Shown: in pieces, positions 24,426-34,847 of the stretch
How positions within the stretch are numbered: the stretch's first letter is position 1
Layout: every line of letters starts with the position of its first letter
Position numbers and translations under genes: made by a program
Notes under the pieces: model-generated
Seen by the model: only the letters and a program-made list of their open reading frames with translations
Told to the model about the DNA's origin: nothing
Databases searched by the model: none
NCBI GenBank assembly: GCA_033296885.1
Contig: MU863893.1
Coordinates: 124,001-188,000 of the forward strand
DNA length: 64,000 nt
Direction: 5' to 3'
Source: Triangularia verruculosa
Lineage: Eukaryota; Ascomycota; Sordariomycetes; Sordariales; Podosporaceae

Positions 24426-26318
24426 ATGCGACTCATCAACTTGACGACCTTTGAGCTCGAAGAGTACTACGGCAATGTGCCTCAATACGCCATTTTGTCT
24501 CATCGATGGGGTAAAGAGGAATTGGGGTTTCAAGACTGGACCAAATATTCCCAAAGTACCGACCGCAAGACGTGGAAAGGCAGAGGCATTGCCAAGATAC
24601 TAGGAGCCCGGAAGCAAGCTATTCAGGATGGCTACCACTACCTGTGGTGCGACACCTGTTGCATCGACAAGAGCAGCTCGGCTGAACTGAGCGAGAACAT
24701 CAACTCTATGTTCAACTACTATGCAGACGCCGCCGTGTGCTATGCGTACATGAGGGATGTGCCGGAGCTGGGTGAGGGAGGGGCCTCTGAGCAGATGAAG
24801 AAATTCGAAGCGTCTCGGTGGTTTACCCGTGGCTGGACCCTGCAAGAACTCCTCGCCCCAAAGAAGGTGGTGTTTTTTGCAAAGGACTGGTCCTTGATAG
24901 GAACCCGTGGCAAGCTAGTCACCAGGATATCCAACATTACTGGAATCGCTACCAGATTTATTTTGCGTCGGACTCAAGACCCGGCCGTTCCGCCGCCGCT
25001 TTTTGCTGCTGGCGTAGCGACCAAGATGTCCTGGTTATCACGAAGAGAGACTACTCGCGTAGAGGATATGGCCTACTGCATGCTTGGAATATTCGACATC
25101 AACATGCCCCTGCTGTACGGCGAAGGTCACAAAGCTTTCACGCGGCTCCAGGAGGAGATCATTCGCGTGTCCAACGATCAAAGCATCTTTTGTTGGCGAT
25201 GGGACGAGAAATTTGTTCCCCACAACTGGGTCAGCATTCTCTCACCGTCTCCTAGAGCCTTTGACCAGTCAGCAGACTACAAAGCCTACAGATTGATCGA
25301 AGACGGAGATGAGTACAAAACTTTGATGAGCCAGCTCACATACAGCCTGACAAACATCGGGCTTTCCATCAACCTGCCTGTTGTGCCATGGTTTGGAGGT
25401 TTCCTCGCCGTGCTGGAAGCATACAGCGACAATGTCCAGCTGACTATTCCACTCGACAAGCCAGTTGGGCGTACTTACACGAGGATGCCTTTCCCTCCTT
25501 CGCCTGCCCCTATCGGATGGTATAGCAGCCCGCCTGAGATAAGAAGTTTGTATATCAAGACGAACACAGTACGTCACAACAGAAGTCTAGGACAACAGCA
25601 GCAATCTCGGTCACTGCCAGGACAGTACCCATCAGAGGCATGGGTTCTTCCAACCTTGGGTAGAAACAAAACACCCTTCAGCCATTCAAAAGTCTCCACC
25701 TGGAGTCCACGTTCGATTCCTGAGGTGGCACCTAGCCGGGCGAGTACCGGTCTGTTGGTGCTGACCCCAATTCCCCGGCAAACCAGCGGCAATGATATGG
25801 GCCCGCTGCAGGTATATACCAACATGTTCGGAGGAATTATGGGCATTTACTATGAGTCGTATGGGGTTTTATACCTCGTCTACTTTGGCCTGGCCTATGG
25901 TTCGTCAGCCACTGCCGCATCATCTCAACCACATTTTCTATGCAAAATTGCCGACACAATTCACACATCGAACGTCGATGAGGTGTACGAGAACTATTGC
26001 AAGCTGCATCAGGGTAATTTGGAAAGTTTGATTATAGGCCGTGTGAAGTCAAAAAAGACGGTAGATGTAGGGAAAACATCGCAAACATTGGAGCATGGTG
26101 TGCCGGGTTATCCGGATCTAAAGCTGGAGGTTGTCATCGCGGGCAGCTATTCAGACATGAATGATCCCGAGAAGAATGCATGTAGGTACTGGATGGTTGC
26201 CAATTCTCGAATCCTCCGCTCCTCTTCAGGAGAGGATGAAACGAACGTAGGTAAAGTGATTTTCCACCTCGGCGCCGGTGCACCAGTCTGTTCATTTCAG
26301 TTGGACGAGGATGAGTAG
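24426..26318 (+). CDS. HET-domain protein, second of tandem pair
   Basis: Single exon, 630 aa, starting at MRLINLTTFELEEYYG, the usual HET start. Blocks: YAILSHRWG (about 20-28), YLWCDTCCIDK (about 70-80), RWFTRGWTLQELLAPKK (about 131-147), MSWLSRRETTRVEDMAYCMLG, and YGEGHKAFTRLQEEIIR (about 228-244). The first two blocks are about 45 residues apart, the normal compact arrangement. The C-terminal 380 residues share little obvious sequence with the neighbour, which is usual because this part diverges fast. The role is inferred to be non-self recognition or a related defence reaction. Its own partner gene is not evident in the window. Confidence 0.92.
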   Translation: MRLINLTTFELEEYYGNVPQYAILSHRWGKEELGFQDWTKYSQSTDRKTWKGRGIAKILGARKQAIQDGYHYLWCDTCCIDKSSSAELSENINSMFNYYADAAVCYAYMRDVPELGEGGASEQMKKFEASRWFTRGWTLQELLAPKKVVFFAKDWSLIGTRGKLVTRISNITGIATRFILRRTQDPAVPPPLFAAGVATKMSWLSRRETTRVEDMAYCMLGIFDINMPLLYGEGHKAFTRLQEEIIRVSNDQSIFCWRWDEKFVPHNWVSILSPSPRAFDQSADYKAYRLIEDGDEYKTLMSQLTYSLTNIGLSINLPVVPWFGGFLAVLEAYSDNVQLTIPLDKPVGRTYTRMPFPPSPAPIGWYSSPPEIRSLYIKTNTVRHNRSLGQQQQSRSLPGQYPSEAWVLPTLGRNKTPFSHSKVSTWSPRSIPEVAPSRASTGLLVLTPIPRQTSGNDMGPLQVYTNMFGGIMGIYYESYGVLYLVYFGLAYGSSATAASSQPHFLCKIADTIHTSNVDEVYENYCKLHQGNLESLIIGRVKSKKTVDVGKTSQTLEHGVPGYPDLKLEVVIAGSYSDMNDPEKNACRYWMVANSRILRSSSGEDETNVGKVIFHLGAGAPVCSFQLDEDE

Positions 26319-26419
26319 GTAGAGTTTGAGTTACTGTAAATCGTATGTCCTAAATCTCCCGATTGAACCCCTATAACCCTGACTCCGGATGAAATCACAC
26401 AAGCCACAGGCACGTTGAC

Positions 26420-27903
26420 CTAGACGACCTCCCTTCCATCAGACAAAACACCATTGTTTCTCACTAACCTAATTCCTCCGCTACTATTCCTACCACCTTC
26501 ACCCTCCACAATGTCATCATCGCCCCTGGCAGAGACAGAAGCATGGAAGCTCCCCCTCCCTGCCTCTCCGCCCGGCCCTTGTTGCTCATACTGTGGTCGC
26601 TGTTGCTCCACCCACTGTTCAGCCTTGCTGCTTCCACTTGTTGACGTATTCGGCCTATCGACTGTGGCAGGCGTGGAAGGCGGCATGACCACTCCTATCC
26701 CGGACTCGATTACACCCTTGTCAATGCCATACTATCCGTATCTCCTCTCCTCATAGCCCGCTTCAGTATCGGAAATGTGGCCGCCGTTGAACTCCTGAGT
26801 CGAGCTTGACGAACCAACGATGTGTATCCTAGACTTGAGCTTGATGGCTGGCATAGATGACGAAGACGACGGGGATGTTGAAGTCGAAAAGTACGAAGGA
26901 AGGATGTAAGACAAGGGAAGACGACAGACGGGAAGGCAAGCGCAGATGATGGCGAGGTTTTGCTCAATCATGGTCCAGATGGAGGAGTCGATGTCAACTG
27001 TTATATTTTGATACCCTTTAGCTCAAGACATGCAAAGACGAAAGAAAAAAAACATACAGGTAATGTCCGGGCTCGTGGAGGAAAAGTTCAGGGTGGTCAT
27101 TCGCAGAATCGATGTGATTGTCGTAAACAGACCCAAGGCGAAAACGGCCATCAGGGCCAACTTTTGGCTCATTGGTAGATGCGAGGTGTAGATCGAATGC
27201 ATCGGCAGCCCAAGAATGACCAGATCGGTAGCGATCGAGAAGGCCGCGTTGGCGTACCAATTCGCCGTGATGCTGATGCAGGTCCCAGCAATGGACTTAT
27301 CCCAAGCTCTGAGGATGGGGTTACATTGCCATATCGAGGAAGCCGTCGTGCCGATCATGTACAAGAGGATAATGGTCAAAAGAATGAAGCAGGTCGTGCG
27401 AAACCATTGCTTGGGAAAGATGCGGAGGTAAAGGAGGAGAATCGAGGCTTTTGTAAGGTTGATGGTGAGCTTGTAGAAAGCTTGAGCAACGTAAAATAGC
27501 TTGGAAATAATGTCAGCGTTGACCACAACTTCTACTTTGGAAATTTCATACTTTTAGGGTCATCAACCTATTCGGTTTGCTGAGGTTAGCAATGTGCTGG
27601 CCAAAGCCGTGAGCACATGATGCCACCATCAGGGCAGAGACGACAGTGGCAAATATCTTTGGTCGTCAGTTTTTACAGTTGAAATCAGGGGTAAAGCGTC
27701 CAACATACTGACGATACAACAATGGTCCAGTCATCCCAGCCTAGTCCAGACCAGCCTCTGAGTTTGATGCGCGCCCAGAGACGAATACCGACAAAGACTG
27801 GTGTCAAAACGAAGAGATAAGCGAAGCTGAAGTGTGAATGGACCCAGACCTCCCTATTTGGTTTGTTTGTTTCACCCTGTCGGTCTTGGCAGAGCACCCT
27901 CAA
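26420..27903 (-). CDS. Pth11-like rhodopsin-domain membrane protein interrupted by one in-frame TAG
   Basis: Four minus-strand exons: 27903-27709, 27656-27552, 27499-27058 and 26997 onward. All introns fit frame; donors are GTATGT, GTATGA and GTATGT. The frame reaches TAG at 26734-26732 after 335 aa and then stays open, in the same frame, to a stop at 26420. Reading through would give 439 residues. Seven-helix fungal rhodopsin-domain features: FVGIRLWARIKLRG then GLGWDDWTIV at the end of helix 1, CAHGFGQHI, the long helix region FYKLTINLTKASILLLYLRIF, CNPILRAWD, and DITFDIDSSIWTMIEQNLAIICACLP. The part beyond TAG (VMPPSTPATVDRPNTSTSG, EQWVEQQRPQYEQQGPGG) looks like a normal cytoplasmic tail of this family. 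Members may act as surface or nutrient sensors in the plasma membrane; the ligand is unknown. The first-exon start is the least certain part. Confidence 0.8.
26729..26741 (-). promoter_or_regulatory. Small predicted hairpin around in-frame TAG
   Basis: On the minus strand the TAG lies in ATAC-GGATA-GTAT: a 4-bp stem (26738-26741 with 26729-26732) and a 5-nt loop whose last base is the adenine of TAG. The base before it is T and the one after is G. This is the context favoured by Sordariomycete A-to-I mRNA editing. The stem is short, so chance is possible. Confidence 0.35.
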
Positions 27904-28845
27904 AGCTTTAGTTGGCTATCCTCAGAGATATTTGGTATTGTGTTTGACTGCTTGTCCGTACAGGCCGGTATCTCATACAACGGTAGGTACATGTTGGACC
28001 TACTGCAAACTTGGAAGAGAGGGCATCCCCCCAGAGCCTTGACATGGACATGACACAATCCAACTCCGGATCGGGTGACTGCGCCATGCATTGTCGATCG
28101 GTGATGCAAGGGCGGGTTATCAATATCACAGCCATCCGGGTTCCGATATTGCTTTTGGGAACAAGAAATAAACCGCTGAAATCCCCGATCGTGCGCTTTG
28201 ATTTTCGTCATGTTCGTTGGGCCCATCCCTGTGACGTTCAGAGAACCCCACAGTTATATTTAAGCATTGATTGAGCAGAACAAAGCCTTCTTATATGCAC
28301 CATAAGCCCCGAAGGAGACGAGTTGCTCCGTAGAGCTTAGAAATCTGATTGCTTCTTTCTAAGCAATCCGTCAGCCTTCCAACGTACCAATGTACCCATA
28401 TTCTACCTTCCGTAGCTCTCCTGAGCTCGTGGGTGCCAGTATTCCGGAGCTCCACCCCCCAGAGCTCACCAGAGCTTTGAGGTGGAAGCCAACCCCCACT
28501 TTCCACAATCCCTTTTCTTCTCGTTGTTTCAGCTCTCATGATGCTCTTGCCATGCGCAAAGAAAAACAAGAGCCTGGAAAACCGTGCTGGTGCCAGTCGC
28601 TTATCGTGACGTGGTTCCAGGGCCAAGCGGTGTTGGCTTGTGAACTGGAGCGTCTTATCGATGCCGATGGGTGTTTGGCTGGCCGCGATGGTCCAATGTT
28701 GTCAGGCTGATCACCAACCATTTAATGCAACGGTACCCCCTCATTCAGTGCGGATATTTCATCTTGAGACATAGTTCTTGGGACCATAATTATTCTTCAA
28801 CCTTTGCATCTCTGTTGCTGTCCCATCAGAAACCCCAGAGCGAAG
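27904..28845. promoter_or_regulatory. Divergent promoter region, no gene seen
   Basis: 942 bp between the Pth11-like gene (minus) and the secreted hydrolase gene (plus). The 28.3-28.7 kb part has overlapping frames on both strands, none with recognisable motifs. Confidence 0.5.
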
Positions 28846-29925
28846 ATGCAGCTCCTCGCCTTGCTGTTGGCAACATCAGCCTTTACGGCCTCTGCAACCA
28901 GCAACATTGACAACGGTCCCTTCCAATCTGACCTCAATGGCTCCAACTTTACATATGGACAGCCATTAAAGCTCTTGCGGTTCCATTCCCAAGGTCTACC
29001 CCTTGAAATGGCCTTCATCGACCTGCCCCCCATCGCCGATACTGTCACCACCTCCGAACCGCAACATGTCCGCTACACCCGCAAGAAGCCCGGCCATAAA
29101 CCCAAAACCGCCTTGCTCCTTCACGGCAAAAATTTTTGCTCCGTCACCTGGTCAGCCACCGGCTACGCCCTCCAGCAAGCCGGATATCGCGTCATAATAC
29201 CGGACCAAATTGGTTTCTGCAAGTCTTCCAAGCCGGGAGCCAACTACCAATACTCCCTCCACCAACTAGCCCTCAACACCCACTCCCTCTTATCAGCCCT
29301 GAACCTGACAGGCCCCGGAGGCAGTGACGTGACCGTTGTAGGTCACTCCCTGGGCGGCATGCTGGCCACTCGCTTCTCCCTGCTCTATCCAGAGCTTGTC
29401 TCCAGACTTGTTCTCGTCAACCCTATCGGCCTAGAGCCTTACCTTGAAGTGGGTGTACCTTACCCGGACCTATCGGCTACCCTCCGGACCGAACAGGCAT
29501 CAAATTACCAGTCGATAAGGGAGTACGAACAGAGCACCTACTACCTCGGCGCCTGGGCACGCGAGTACGACGTGTGGGCCGTGATGCTCGCTCAAATCTA
29601 CTCTGGTAGCGAGGCCCAGAAGTTTTCTGAGGGTCAGGCCCGGGTGGTGGACATGGTGCTGACGCAGCCGGTGTATTACGAGTTCCCTCGTGTCCAGCCA
29701 AACACGCTGTTGATAATCGGAACCAAGGATACGACAGCCATTGGGAAGCAGTGGTCGCCCCCTAGCGTACAGGAAAGACTGGGCAAGTATGAGAACCTCG
29801 GAAAAGAAACGGCGAAGAAGATAGCCAACTGCACGCTTGTCGAGTTTGAGGGCCTGGGACATGCACCGCAGATCCAAGCACCCCACAGGTTCCATGAAAC
29901 TTTGCTGGAGTGGCTGCGGACGTGA
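28846..29925 (+). CDS. Secreted alpha/beta-hydrolase fold enzyme
   Basis: Single exon, 359 aa. The N-terminus MQLLALLLATSAFTASATS is a typical signal peptide, so the enzyme probably enters the secretory pathway. Fold landmarks: LLLHGKNFCSVTW (oxyanion HG region), DQIGFCKSSKP, nucleophile elbow GHSLGG with the Ser near residue 168, acid in LLIIGTKDTT, and the catalytic His in GLGHAPQIQAP near the end. The triad order Ser-Asp-His and the length fit a single-domain hydrolase. Some features, such as HGKNF and the lid with YYLGAWAREYD, recall the bacterial and fungal epoxide hydrolase or C-C hydrolase type more than a triacylglycerol lipase. The substrate cannot be read. It contains a few NxT/S glycosylation sites. 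Transcribed away from the Pth11-like gene. Confidence 0.88.
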   Translation: MQLLALLLATSAFTASATSNIDNGPFQSDLNGSNFTYGQPLKLLRFHSQGLPLEMAFIDLPPIADTVTTSEPQHVRYTRKKPGHKPKTALLLHGKNFCSVTWSATGYALQQAGYRVIIPDQIGFCKSSKPGANYQYSLHQLALNTHSLLSALNLTGPGGSDVTVVGHSLGGMLATRFSLLYPELVSRLVLVNPIGLEPYLEVGVPYPDLSATLRTEQASNYQSIREYEQSTYYLGAWAREYDVWAVMLAQIYSGSEAQKFSEGQARVVDMVLTQPVYYEFPRVQPNTLLIIGTKDTTAIGKQWSPPSVQERLGKYENLGKETAKKIANCTLVEFEGLGHAPQIQAPHRFHETLLEWLRT

Positions 29926-30334
29926 TCGACAGACGGCCGTTGTAGACAGGGCAAGACGAGACGATGATGAGGAACACACTAAAGGACGAGAGAGCATGTA
30001 ACACGGCACCAGCTGCAGCATATCAGTAGAAAAAGAAGTGTATAAAGAACCCGAGTATCCCCGAAAAGATGCGCCGTCCCGCAAAATGGAATCGAGAACT
30101 GATTCTGAATTGACCTGTATCATGCAGTTGTGGTATGACTCCCTAGCACGCCGCACCAGAAATGCAAAGCCTTCCCGAGCCAGCCCAAGCCTTTTATGGC
30201 CTTTTGTGTGTACGGACTCCTATCTTCCCGCCGTGTTTCTCGAGGGAAGGGGATCCGTAAATACCCAGGTCCCAGAATCTTGTGTTCGTCGAAATTCCGC
30301 AATGCCCCAAAATCAACTTGCCCAAATAAACCCT
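29926..30334. other. Convergent 3' region
   Basis: 409 bp between the stop codons of the hydrolase (plus) and the uL14 gene (minus). It should hold both 3' UTRs and polyadenylation sites. No coding frame supported. Confidence 0.6.
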
Positions 30335-31214
30335 TTACATGACAACACCCGAGTTGCTGGCAATACGGGGCCAGAGCTCAGCGGCCTCCTTGCCGACGGG
30401 GCCGGTGATGGCAGAGCCCTTCATCTCACCCTTGGGGTTGACGATCTGCGTGTGGCGCTTGTTAGCCTTTTCCCTCCTGACGCTCCATCCACACCGAAAC
30501 CTGTATCACGAAGCAGGGATACGTACGACACCAGCGTTGTCCTCGAAGTAAAGGAAGACACCATCGAAGCGCTTCCAGGGCTTGGCCTGACGAACGATGA
30601 CGGCGGGGTGAACCTTCTTGCGGAGCTCAGGCTTTCCCTTCTTGACGGTGGCCATGACCATGTCACCAACACCACCAGCGGGCATTCTGTTGAGACGAGC
30701 ACCGATACCCTTGACGGAGATGATGTAAAGGTTGCGAGCACCGGAGTTGTCAGCGCAGTTCATGATGGCACCACTATTGGCCTGTCAGCGCCCATGTTCC
30801 CTCCAAAAACAGATTCGCCCTTTCGCATCGCATTCGAGAGATGTCGGTCGAAATCGGCGCGTCACGGAGATCGTGGAGAGGGTCGAACGTACACGGGAAG
30901 ACCGAGGGTCATCTTGAGCTTGCCGCCTGGGGCACCACGGCTAATCACTTTCTGTCAGCCAAGATCCTGAACCAATTCCTGATGCCATAATCCTGAGCCG
31001 CTGTCGTCGCCGCCATCGCCGTCAAGATCGCCTGCTGCATATTCTTCCCGAGCTATTTCTCCAGGCTGTTTTGCCAGCGCCCAGATAGCTTTCCCCCCCC
31101 TCCACAGCCTTTCCGGGTCCAGCGATGGCGGCGAGTATCGTGATTCGAGGATTTCGTGGCTCGAGCCTGCAGAAACGGCGACAATGTGGACGGTACTCAC
31201 GAAAGTTTGGCCAT
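30335..31214 (-). CDS. RPL23: 60S ribosomal protein uL14 (L23)
   Basis: Four minus-strand exons: 31214-31201, 30940-30893, 30773-30527 and 30445-30335, giving exactly 139 aa, the standard fungal length. The first exon is only 14 bp (ATGGCCAAACTTTC) before a GTGAGT donor. Introns are 260, 119 and 81 bp, the last two with GTACGT donors. Family landmarks: GGKLKMTLGLPVGAIMNCAD, NSGARNLYIISVKGIG, GDMVMATVKKGKPELRKKV, LYFEDNAGVIVNPKGEMKG, and the ASNSGVVM end. The protein binds 25S rRNA at the subunit interface and takes part in an intersubunit bridge. The long first intron right after the start codon is common in fungal ribosomal-protein genes. MPAGG and KKVHPAVIVRQAKPWKRF show small substitutions against the usual sequence, with no sign of damage. 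Confidence 0.97.
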
Positions 31215-31655
31215 TTTTGGTGTCTGGTTGCGGAAATGCGACTTGTCGTTTGGGAGTCGAGATTTCGAGGACACAAGGCGGGCTGAAAATTGACAGGCCT
31301 TTCGCGATAATTTTGGTGTGGACCGAAAACCCTACTGGAATTTGTGAGCCGTCACGTGTTTTTGGAGTGGATAAGCTGATATGGCCCCTAACCCTGCAGC
31401 CGTTCTCTCTGCTTGGCCAGTGAGGTGCGGTGGGGCGGCTCTGGTGCCCCGCAGTTGTTTTCACTTCAACATCACTCTCACTCGATTGATGGATGGCAAG
31501 CAGTTGGAGTGCCACTTGAACGGGCTGTGGTTTGCGCGGCGAGGAGTTGTGAGGTTATTTCCATCTCTCTATCTCTTTGTCATGAGTTTTTTTATTCTTC
31601 AGGATAACGTCTTTCAGTCTGCCTTTACGACCAACACCAGATGTCAATCTTGCAA
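31215..31655. promoter_or_regulatory. Promoter region of uL14 gene and 3' flank of malic enzyme gene
   Basis: 441 bp between two minus-strand genes in the same orientation. It must carry the uL14 promoter. No gene frame supported. Confidence 0.5.
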
Positions 31656-33628
31656 TCACTCGCGTGTTGACAGACTTCCAACGACCAGCATCTCACCCTT
31701 GGCCTCTCGTGTAGCTCCCTCCTTTTCCACCAGTTTCAGCCTTCGGTAGACGGGCTTCCACATTTGCTCTTTGACCCACTCATCGAGGTCGTTGTCGTTC
31801 TCTGGAATATTCTGTTCGGTTGCAACACCTTCTTCCACCGCTGTCCGAATCACCTTACGCGCCACTCTTGCACTAACACTTCTGACGACCTCAACACCAG
31901 GCAACAATGGTGCAGTGTCATCTTTCAGAGCCGGACTCAACTCAGCCACCCCTTCGACGGCCGCGACCAGCATCTTGTCCGTGACAAGTCGAGCGCGACA
32001 CAGGACAGCCCCAAGCCCAATGCCTGGGAAAACGACGCTGTTGTTGCACTCGGCCACCTCAATCTTAATCTCTTCCCCATCTCGACCCCATGGCCCTTTG
32101 ACCGGTTTGAATGGACTCCCGGTTGCCACCAACGCCTTTCCATCCGTCCATTTCAACAGATCTTCCGGGACAGCTTCGTGTAAACGCGTCGGGTTTGACA
32201 GCGGAAGGATGATGGGTCGCTCAACGTGAGAGGCCATTTCGCGCACTATATTTTCTGCAAACGCTTTGGGTACTGTGGACGTTCCGATCAACACGTTTGG
32301 CCTGACTTCTTTGACCACTGTCAAGAGGTCTCGTTCCTTGCCCTTCCACTCGTCTTCAGGCCGAGCAAAAGGTTTCTGAGCTGTTGACAAGGTCTCCACC
32401 TCGGTAGTCAGAAGCCCAGGTTTGTCAATGAGCCTGTGGATGTCAGCCATGCTTGGGGTTGCTCCTGTTCAGGTGATAAACGAACCAGATCTGCTTCGCG
32501 GCTTCTTCCTTATTAATGCCCCGTTGTGCAGCGATGGCATCACGGACCTGGTCAGCAATGCCAACGCCTGCCGTACCAGCACCAAAAATCACCATGCGAA
32601 GATCCTCCAACTTTTGCTTCGTGACATGCAAGCCTGAAAATATGGCCGCAAGCGTTACGCAGCCGGTGCCCTGGACGTCGTCGTTGAAGCAAGGAATTTC
32701 CGGCCTGTACTTGTCAAGAATCCTCCGTGCTAAGAGGGTCAGATTAAGTACCACCTCACCACGATCCAAGGGAAAGAACTCACCATTCCCAAATCCAAAG
32801 TCTTCAAAGTGGATATAAGCCTTTGGGTACAGTTTACGCGCCGCCTGCACAAATGTGTCGACAAAGTCGTCATAACGCTGACCCGTCACCCGCTTTTGTC
32901 TGAGCCCGAGATACAACGGATCATCGAGGAGGTCTTGGTTATTGGTTCCACAATCCAAGACCACCGGCAGGACTCGGTTGGGATGGACGCCAGCACAGAT
33001 CGTCGTCAGCGAAAGCTTTGCAACCGATATCAGGATGCCGCCGCAACCCTGATCCCCGATGCCCAGAATCTCCTCCCCGTCCGTGACGACAATGTAGTCA
33101 ATGTCATCTTCTGTGCCCCAAAGAGAAAGATCATGATGAACACGGTCTGCGTCATTGATGTTGAGGAACACTCCGTCTGGACGGCGGAAGATTTTAGAGT
33201 AGTTCTGGATAGCATCGCCTTCTGTAGGCGTATATACCACGCTGTACATCTCAGGCAGGTGGTCTTGGAGCAGCTGCGTGCATGGCTCAGCCACAAGCTT
33301 TCATTCTGCGAATCAGTTCTGAACTTACTCTAAAGTACAGCACCTGATTCTGTTCCTTCATAGACGTCAGGAACGTGTTCTTGGAAAGGTCATCAGGATG
33401 CGCGGAGTACTGCTCATACGCCCGCTGAACCTGTTGATCCAATGTCTGGATGCTAGGAGGCAGCAGCCCGGCAAGTTCAAAATCTCGGCGCTCTTCATAG
33501 GTGAAAGCTGAGCCCTTGTTGAAGTAAGGGTGGTTGAGCAAAACGGTCCCCTTGAGGGCGCATTCTAGTGGCCCGCTTGTTGACAACGGAAGCGACCCAA
33601 ATCTGGACTCGTCTCGGGATGCCATCAT
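31656..33628 (-). CDS. MAE1: Malic enzyme (NAD(P)-dependent, decarboxylating)
   Basis: Four minus-strand exons: 33628-33329, 33273-32784, 32729-32486 and 32433-31656, giving 603 aa. The enzyme converts malate to pyruvate and CO2. Landmarks: LNHPYFNKGSAFTYEERRDF near the start, the signature VVYTPTEGDAIQNYSKIFRR, GIGDQGCGGILISVAKL, FEDFGFGNARRIL, CFNDDVQGTG, and the nucleotide-binding FGAGTAGVGIADQV. The C-terminal NAD(P) region has GTSTVPKAF, RPIILPLSNPT, and NNSVVFPGIGLGA. No clear mitochondrial presequence is seen. Intron 2 (32783-32730, 54 bp) has no stop and is a multiple of three, so an unspliced reading would insert residues; the family sequence shows it must be removed. Intron 3 starts with the less common GTTCGT and is supported by a GCTGAC branch. 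NAD versus NADP preference cannot be settled by eye. Confidence 0.95.
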
Positions 33629-34847
33629 GGAGGGTGAATGAGACAATGATGGTCGGGTGAGTGTATGGATTTGCGAGGACAGCGACGTCTCACGAAAGTT
33701 GCAAGATGATACAAAGCAGGAGACAGCCTAGCAGCCGAAAGTGCTTTCTCGCAGACCGAATCAGTGGTAAATTCTTGCATTGCAAGAAAAGCTACTGCTC
33801 ACTTCATGGCATCGCCAGTTGACAATGACGTAGTTGTCCAAACATGCGCTGACTGATCCAGCGTTTCACCAGGAAAGAGCCCCACAATTGCAGCAGTGGT
33901 GGGACAGCCGCGATCCTGCCAGAGCAGAAGCAGCACCAGAGAGAGAATCAATACCCACGAGAGATGCGGTTGGCTCAAAATGTCGGGTCGCTTGGAGCCT
34001 CGCCTCTGTGAAGCCCCGATGAACGGGCAGAGACGCGGACTATGATGGCCCATGAAGGATTCTATTCTTGCAGCAAAAACATCACCAGCAACAGACCCGA
34101 AAGTCTGCCGCCAATGACCCGTCCGACAATGGCACAGCCCCTTCAAAGACCCGAGTACAAGACGTACCGAGAAGCGAAGGCCTCCCCAGAAGGGAGATCT
34201 CACTGGTAAGAAATCCGGAGAGATCTTGAGCGGCTGGGAACGGTTGCTGCGTGCGCAAAAGTGGAAAGTATATCCTACCTGTAAACACTTCTATTGTTGC
34301 CGAGTATCGTCCCTACTCATCTTTTCAGAGTGCAGGACAGCAACATGAAACGTGGCACGTAAAGAGTTGCGTTCAGACAACAGCCAACACGGTGGCTTGA
34401 ATGATGTGGGAAGCTTCGCTGGACGCGAAAAAAATCGTGGTTTTGGAGGCTCGTGGGGTCCAGCACGGACCTCCTCGGCCCCGCAAGCGCACAGCTGGCA
34501 TCGGCCCGACAGTGATGAGATGGAGCTGAAGCCGAGTGTCTGACAACATCAACTCACAACGGATCGAGAAGACGAAGGAAAGTACAACGATGAATGCACC
34601 TGAAATCAGGAGTCTTCCTTCCTGCCTCATGTCTATCGTGAACAGATGATGGCAAGCATGCAGCTTCTTGGTTATCTTCAATGGAAGGAGCGCTGGCAAG
34701 CTCATCGCGACACCTTCTTGCCATCGTGGTGTCGAACTTGTCACCTTGTCTTCATCATGGCATGATCACAGCTCCTGGCATTCTGTCTATCTAACCCCCG
34801 ACCCGTGCCTTGGACGAACAGTCCAGCTAACCCCCCACAGCTCTGCC
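33629..34847. promoter_or_regulatory. Divergent promoter region, no gene seen
   Basis: 1.2 kb between malic enzyme (minus) and a secreted protein gene (plus). Overlapping short frames on both strands show no motifs. The frame joined to the downstream gene is open from 34668 but has no ATG before 34848. Confidence 0.5.
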
